This document shows, in pieces, positions 4,725 through 7,042 of a stretch of 7,042 bases of DNA (the stretch's first letter is position 1; each line of letters opens with the position of its first letter). Both the position numbers and the translations under genes were made by a program. The stretch is taken from contig SFPR01000068.1 in the NCBI GenBank assembly GCA_004551865.1, positions 1 through 7,042 on the forward strand. The letters run 5' to 3'. The notes beneath the pieces are model-generated. The model did not search any database, was not told where the DNA came from, and saw nothing but the letters and a program-made list of their open reading frames with translations. This DNA comes from Bacteroidales bacterium. GTDB lineage: Bacteria; Bacteroidota; Bacteroidia; Bacteroidales; P3.

Positions 4725-4889
4725 TTAGATTTTCTCAAAATCTTCTTTGCCTACTCCGCAAAGAGGACAAGTCCAATCGGCAGGGAGGTCTTCAAATTTT
4801 GTTCCGGGAGCAATGCCATTGTCCGGATCGCCTACGGCAGGGTTGTAAATGTAACCGCATACCTTGCATTCGTAATTTTGATTTTCCAT
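4725..4889 (-). CDS. rub: Rubredoxin, 54 aa
   Basis: Small cytoplasmic iron protein carrying one electron at a Fe(Cys)4 site. The 54-residue frame starts MENQNYECKVCGYIYNPAVG and ends with CPLCGVGKEDFEKI. The four ligands are Cys8, Cys11, Cys41 and Cys44 in the expected CxxCGY and CPLCG motifs, and the length is typical of the family (about 52-54 aa). The conserved central part GDPDNGIAPGTKFEDLPADW is intact. It stands alone on the minus strand with its own terminator, between hppA and the divergent str operon. No clear TTTG/TAnnTTTG promoter is visible upstream. Rubredoxins in anaerobes typically hand electrons to rubrerythrin, superoxide reductase or rubredoxin:oxygen oxidoreductase; the partner here is not in the window. 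Confidence 0.96.
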   Translation of the reverse strand: MENQNYECKVCGYIYNPAVGDPDNGIAPGTKFEDLPADWTCPLCGVGKEDFEKI

Positions 4890-4977
4890 TATTGCTTTTG
4901 TGTTTTAATTGTTACGTTGTTATTAACGAGCGAAAGTTGAAAAAGTTGCTTGTATTGCGATTTTTTTCTTTGGTTTT

Positions 4978-5008
4978 CTTGGTATTACAAAAAAAAGTCG
5001 TACCTTTG
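4978..5008 (+). promoter_or_regulatory. Promoter of the str operon (rpsL-rpsG-fusA)
   Basis: CTTG (4978-4981), exactly 19 nt, TACCTTTG (5001-5008), followed by CA. Only the first base of the -33 box departs from the pattern. The predicted start near 5013 lies about 275 nt ahead of rpsL. A weaker TTCCTTTG (5212-5219) nearer the gene has no -33 partner. Confidence 0.6.
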
Positions 5009-5012
5009 CAAA

Positions 5013-5289
5013 CTGAAAAATCGGCGTTTCTGTATGGATACATGTCGAAACGGGGCTTGAAAACGGCTCTTTTTTATGGGTTGCGTATCCTTGGAAATTT
5101 GATCTTTTTGAAATCATTTGGCTGTGATTTTGAGGACGTTGGTCTTTCATTGAAGTTAAAACATAGATGCTTTTCTTCCGAGTGAAGAAAGTGTCTGTTT
5201 TGAGTATTTATTTCCTTTGCAACCCGTGCTTTTTCAGGTTGGGAAGGATTAAAAACAAATGAAAAATTAAAGAATAGAACATATTTGAT
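5013..5289 (+). promoter_or_regulatory. Long rpsL leader with hairpins
   Basis: About 275 nt separate the predicted start from the rpsL ATG. The leader holds a hairpin, CTTTTCTTC with GAAGAAAG (5170-5178 / 5184-5191, one bulge), and a CAACC/GGTTG hairpin (5220-5224 / 5237-5241), then an A-rich, unstructured run up to the ATG. Long leaders of ribosomal protein operons often carry feedback sites for an encoded protein, but no known binding site is recognised here. Confidence 0.4.
5042..5185 (+). CDS. Possible 47-aa upstream ORF in the rpsL leader
   Basis: ATG at 5042 opens a 47-codon frame (MSKRGLKTALFYGLRILGNL..., ending HRCFSSE) about 30 nt after the predicted transcription start. Its stop codon lies inside the 5170-5191 hairpin. 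It is basic and hydrophobic in part and matches no family I know. The position would suit a leader peptide, but a chance ORF is at least as likely; codon use gives no clear answer at this length. Confidence 0.2.
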   Translation: MSKRGLKTALFYGLRILGNLIFLKSFGCDFEDVGLSLKLKHRCFSSE

Positions 5290-5676
5290 ATGCCAACAAT
5301 TCAACAGTTAGTCCGCAAAGGACGTACAAAATTGGAGTATAAGAGTAAATCTCCTGCATTGGACGGATGTCCTCAACGAAGGGGAGTCTGCACGAGAGTG
5401 TACACCACAACCCCCAAGAAGCCTAACTCTGCAATGAGAAAAGTTGCCAGAGTGAAATTGACCAACGGAAAAGAAGTAAATGCCTACATTCCGGGCGAAG
5501 GTCACAACTTGCAAGAGCACTCAATCGTAATGATAAGAGGTGGTCGTGTGAAGGACCTTCCGGGTGTTAGATACCACATAATCCGTGGCGCTCTTGATAC
5601 CGCAGGAGTAGATGGAAGAAAACAAAGACGTTCCAAATATGGTGCAAAGAAACCAAAAGAAGGAGCAAAGAAGTAG
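5290..5676 (+). CDS. rpsL: 30S ribosomal protein S12
   Basis: 128-aa protein of the decoding centre of the small subunit, which monitors codon-anticodon pairing. The family signature TTPKKPNSAMRKVARVKLTNG (39-59) is present, as are GEGHNLQEHS (69-78) and GGRVKDLPGVRYH (84-96). Lys43 and Lys88, the usual sites of streptomycin-resistance changes, are the wild-type residues, so this allele predicts sensitivity at S12. Asp89, the residue that is beta-methylthiolated in many bacteria, is also present. The C-terminus is Lys-rich (KKPKEGAKK). The start gives the universal MPTIQQLVRKGR N-terminus. First gene of the str operon; rpsG follows after 31 nt. Confidence 0.98.
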   Translation: MPTIQQLVRKGRTKLEYKSKSPALDGCPQRRGVCTRVYTTTPKKPNSAMRKVARVKLTNGKEVNAYIPGEGHNLQEHSIVMIRGGRVKDLPGVRYHIIRGALDTAGVDGRKQRRSKYGAKKPKEGAKK

Positions 5677-5707
5677 TAATTTAATCGGTTAAAAGAGTTT
5701 TAGAGTA

Positions 5708-6175
5708 ATGAGAAAAGCAAAACCAAGGAAGAGAATTATACTTCCGGATCCTAAGTATAATGATGTATTGGTAACCAAGTTTGTCAATAACATCATGTTG
5801 AAAGGAAAGAAGACCATAGCTTACAATATTTTCTATGATGCGATAGATATTGTGTCGGAACGCTCTAACGAAAATGGTTTGGAAGTTTGGAAAAAGGCTT
5901 TGGCAAACGTAACTCCTGCCGTTGAGGTAAGAAGCCGCAGAATCGGAGGTGCCACTTTCCAGATACCTTCAGAAATCAGACCCGAAAGAAAGCAGTCGAT
6001 GGGTATGAAGAATCTTATAGGCTTTGCCCGCAAACGTAACGAAAAGACAATGGCTATTCGTTTGGCTTCTGAGATATTGGCAGCATACAAGGAAGAAGGC
6101 GCAGCATTTAAGAAGAAAGAGGATATTCACAGAATGGCTGAAGCCAACAAGGCATTCTCGCATTTTAGATTCTAA
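5708..6175 (+). CDS. rpsG: 30S ribosomal protein S7
   Basis: 155 aa, a normal length. S7 is the primary 16S rRNA binder that nucleates assembly of the 30S head and contacts the E-site tRNA. Recognisable segments are the N-terminal MRKAKPRKR, VTKFVNNIMLKGKK (22-35), VEVRSRRIGGATFQIPSEI (72-90), and the C-terminal KKEDIHRMAEANKAFSHFRF. The start is fixed by the conserved basic N-terminus. The 31-nt gap after rpsL is short, unlike the longer rpsL-rpsG gap of E. coli that carries the S7 feedback site. fusA begins 14 nt after the stop. No frameshift or missing motif. Confidence 0.98.
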   Translation: MRKAKPRKRIILPDPKYNDVLVTKFVNNIMLKGKKTIAYNIFYDAIDIVSERSNENGLEVWKKALANVTPAVEVRSRRIGGATFQIPSEIRPERKQSMGMKNLIGFARKRNEKTMAIRLASEILAAYKEEGAAFKKKEDIHRMAEANKAFSHFRF

Positions 6176-6189
6176 ACATTGAAGAACAG

Positions 6190-7042
6190 ATGAGCGATCT
6201 ACATTATACAAGAAATATCGGAATTATGGCTCACATTGACGCCGGTAAGACAACAACTACCGAGCGTATCCTTTATTATACAGGAAAGAACCATAAGATA
6301 GGAGAGACACACGATGGTGCTGCCACAATGGACTGGATGGCACAAGAGCAGGAAAGAGGTATCACAATTACTTCTGCTGCAACAACTGTGTTTTGGAAAT
6401 ACAAAGAAAAGCAATACAAGATTAACATCATTGACACTCCGGGCCACGTTGATTTCACTGTTGAGGTTGAGCGTTCTTTGAGAGTGTTGGACGGTGCTGT
6501 TGCTTTGTTCTGTGCTGTCGGAGGAGTTGAGCCTCAGAGCGAAACAGTTTGGAGACAAGCAGACAAATACAATGTTCCTCGTATCGGCTTTGTGAACAAG
6601 ATGGACCGTGCAGGTGCAGACTTCTTCAATGTAATCAAGCAGATGAAGGAAAGATTGGGTGCAAACCCTGTTCCTTTGACAATTCCTATCGGACAAGAAG
6701 ATATGTTCAAGGGTGTCATCGACTTGATTTCCAACAAGGCTTTGATGTATGATGAAGCATCAAACGGAACAAAGTGCTACGAAGTTCCTATGCCGGACGA
6801 CCTCAAAGACATTGCTGCAGAATACAGAAAGAAATTGGTTGAGGGTGTTGCGGAGGAAGACGACGAGCTTTTGATGAGATATATGGAAGATGAGAACTCA
6901 ATCACAGAGGAGGAGATGATTTATCAAATCCGTAAGGCTACTTGCGAGATGAGAATTACTCCTGTTTTGTGTGGTTCTTCTTTCAAGAACAAAGGCGTTC
7001 AAAACCTTATTGATGCTATTTGCGAGTTCTTGCCTTCTCCTG
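6190..7042 (+). CDS. fusA: Elongation factor G, N-terminal 284 codons (runs off the window)
   Basis: Translational GTPase that drives tRNA-mRNA translocation and, with RRF, ribosome recycling. The visible part covers the G domain with its insert: P-loop AHIDAGKTT (14-22), switch I ending RGITIT (56-61), DTPGH (82-86), NKMD (136-139) and the G5 motif GSS (262-264). The catalytic His86 and the P-loop Lys20 are intact. The start ATG, 14 nt after rpsG, gives MSDLHYTRNIGIMAHIDAGK, close to Bacteroidota EF-G N-termini. Roughly 420 residues (domains II-V) lie beyond the window. The frame is open to the last base. The rpsL-rpsG-fusA order is the standard str operon. A second, paralogous EF-G often exists in Bacteroidota, but operon position makes this the main copy. 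Confidence 0.97.
   Translation, partial: MSDLHYTRNIGIMAHIDAGKTTTTERILYYTGKNHKIGETHDGAATMDWMAQEQERGITITSAATTVFWKYKEKQYKINIIDTPGHVDFTVEVERSLRVLDGAVALFCAVGGVEPQSETVWRQADKYNVPRIGFVNKMDRAGADFFNVIKQMKERLGANPVPLTIPIGQEDMFKGVIDLISNKALMYDEASNGTKCYEVPMPDDLKDIAAEYRKKLVEGVAEEDDELLMRYMEDENSITEEEMIYQIRKATCEMRITPVLCGSSFKNKGVQNLIDAICEFLPSP

Noticed and set aside
4799..5185. 128-codon plus-strand ORF
   Set aside because: Its first part is antisense to rubredoxin and it begins upstream of the str promoter. Only its last 47 codons, from the ATG at 5042, could be a leader ORF, and that is listed separately with low confidence.
6199..6696. Minus-strand ORF of 165 codons
   Set aside because: Shadow of fusA, whose plus-strand frame shows all GTPase motifs.

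Overview
The window comes from a Bacteroidota chromosome, probably an anaerobic member of the Bacteroidales. Four things point there. Promoters fit the Bacteroidota housekeeping pattern (TTTG at -33, 19-20 nt, TAnnTTTG at -7). Most genes lack an obvious Shine-Dalgarno sequence. The rpsL-rpsG-fusA proteins look Bacteroidales-like. A 47-bp CRISPR repeat resembles the type II-C repeat of Bacteroides fragilis as I remember it. No database search was possible, so family assignments rest on motif recognition.

Layout. Bases 1-99 hold the 3' half of a 5S rRNA and the terminator that closes an rRNA operon. Bases 113-666 contain no protein gene but are dense with RNA signals: a two-repeat CRISPR mini-array, a minus-strand two-hairpin small RNA with its own promoter, a minus-strand tracrRNA-like unit (perfect 33-nt anti-repeat followed by a terminator), and a plus-strand structured RNA of about 170 nt with its own promoter and strong terminator. 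No cas gene lies in the window. Bases 839-1923 hold a minus-strand pair: a bifunctional nuclease (BFN/DUF151) protein with a UVR tail, and an overlapping HEAT-like protein. Bases 2006-4566 hold a complete membrane proton-pumping pyrophosphatase gene of a divergent type, with promoter and terminator. A rubredoxin gene on the minus strand (4725-4889) has its own terminator. From 4978 rightward is the start of the str operon: promoter, a leader of about 275 nt with a possible small upstream ORF, rpsL, rpsG and the first 284 codons of fusA.

How the parts relate. The right side is core translation machinery. The pyrophosphatase would save energy by turning biosynthetic PPi into an ion gradient, and rubredoxin is a small electron carrier typical of anaerobic redox and oxygen-defence chains. 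The most unusual part is 113-666. There a CRISPR array, a tracrRNA-like unit and two divergent small-RNA promoters are interlocked through an inverted duplication, next to an rRNA operon and without cas genes in view. Each CRISPR repeat also carries a complete match to the Bacteroidota promoter pattern.
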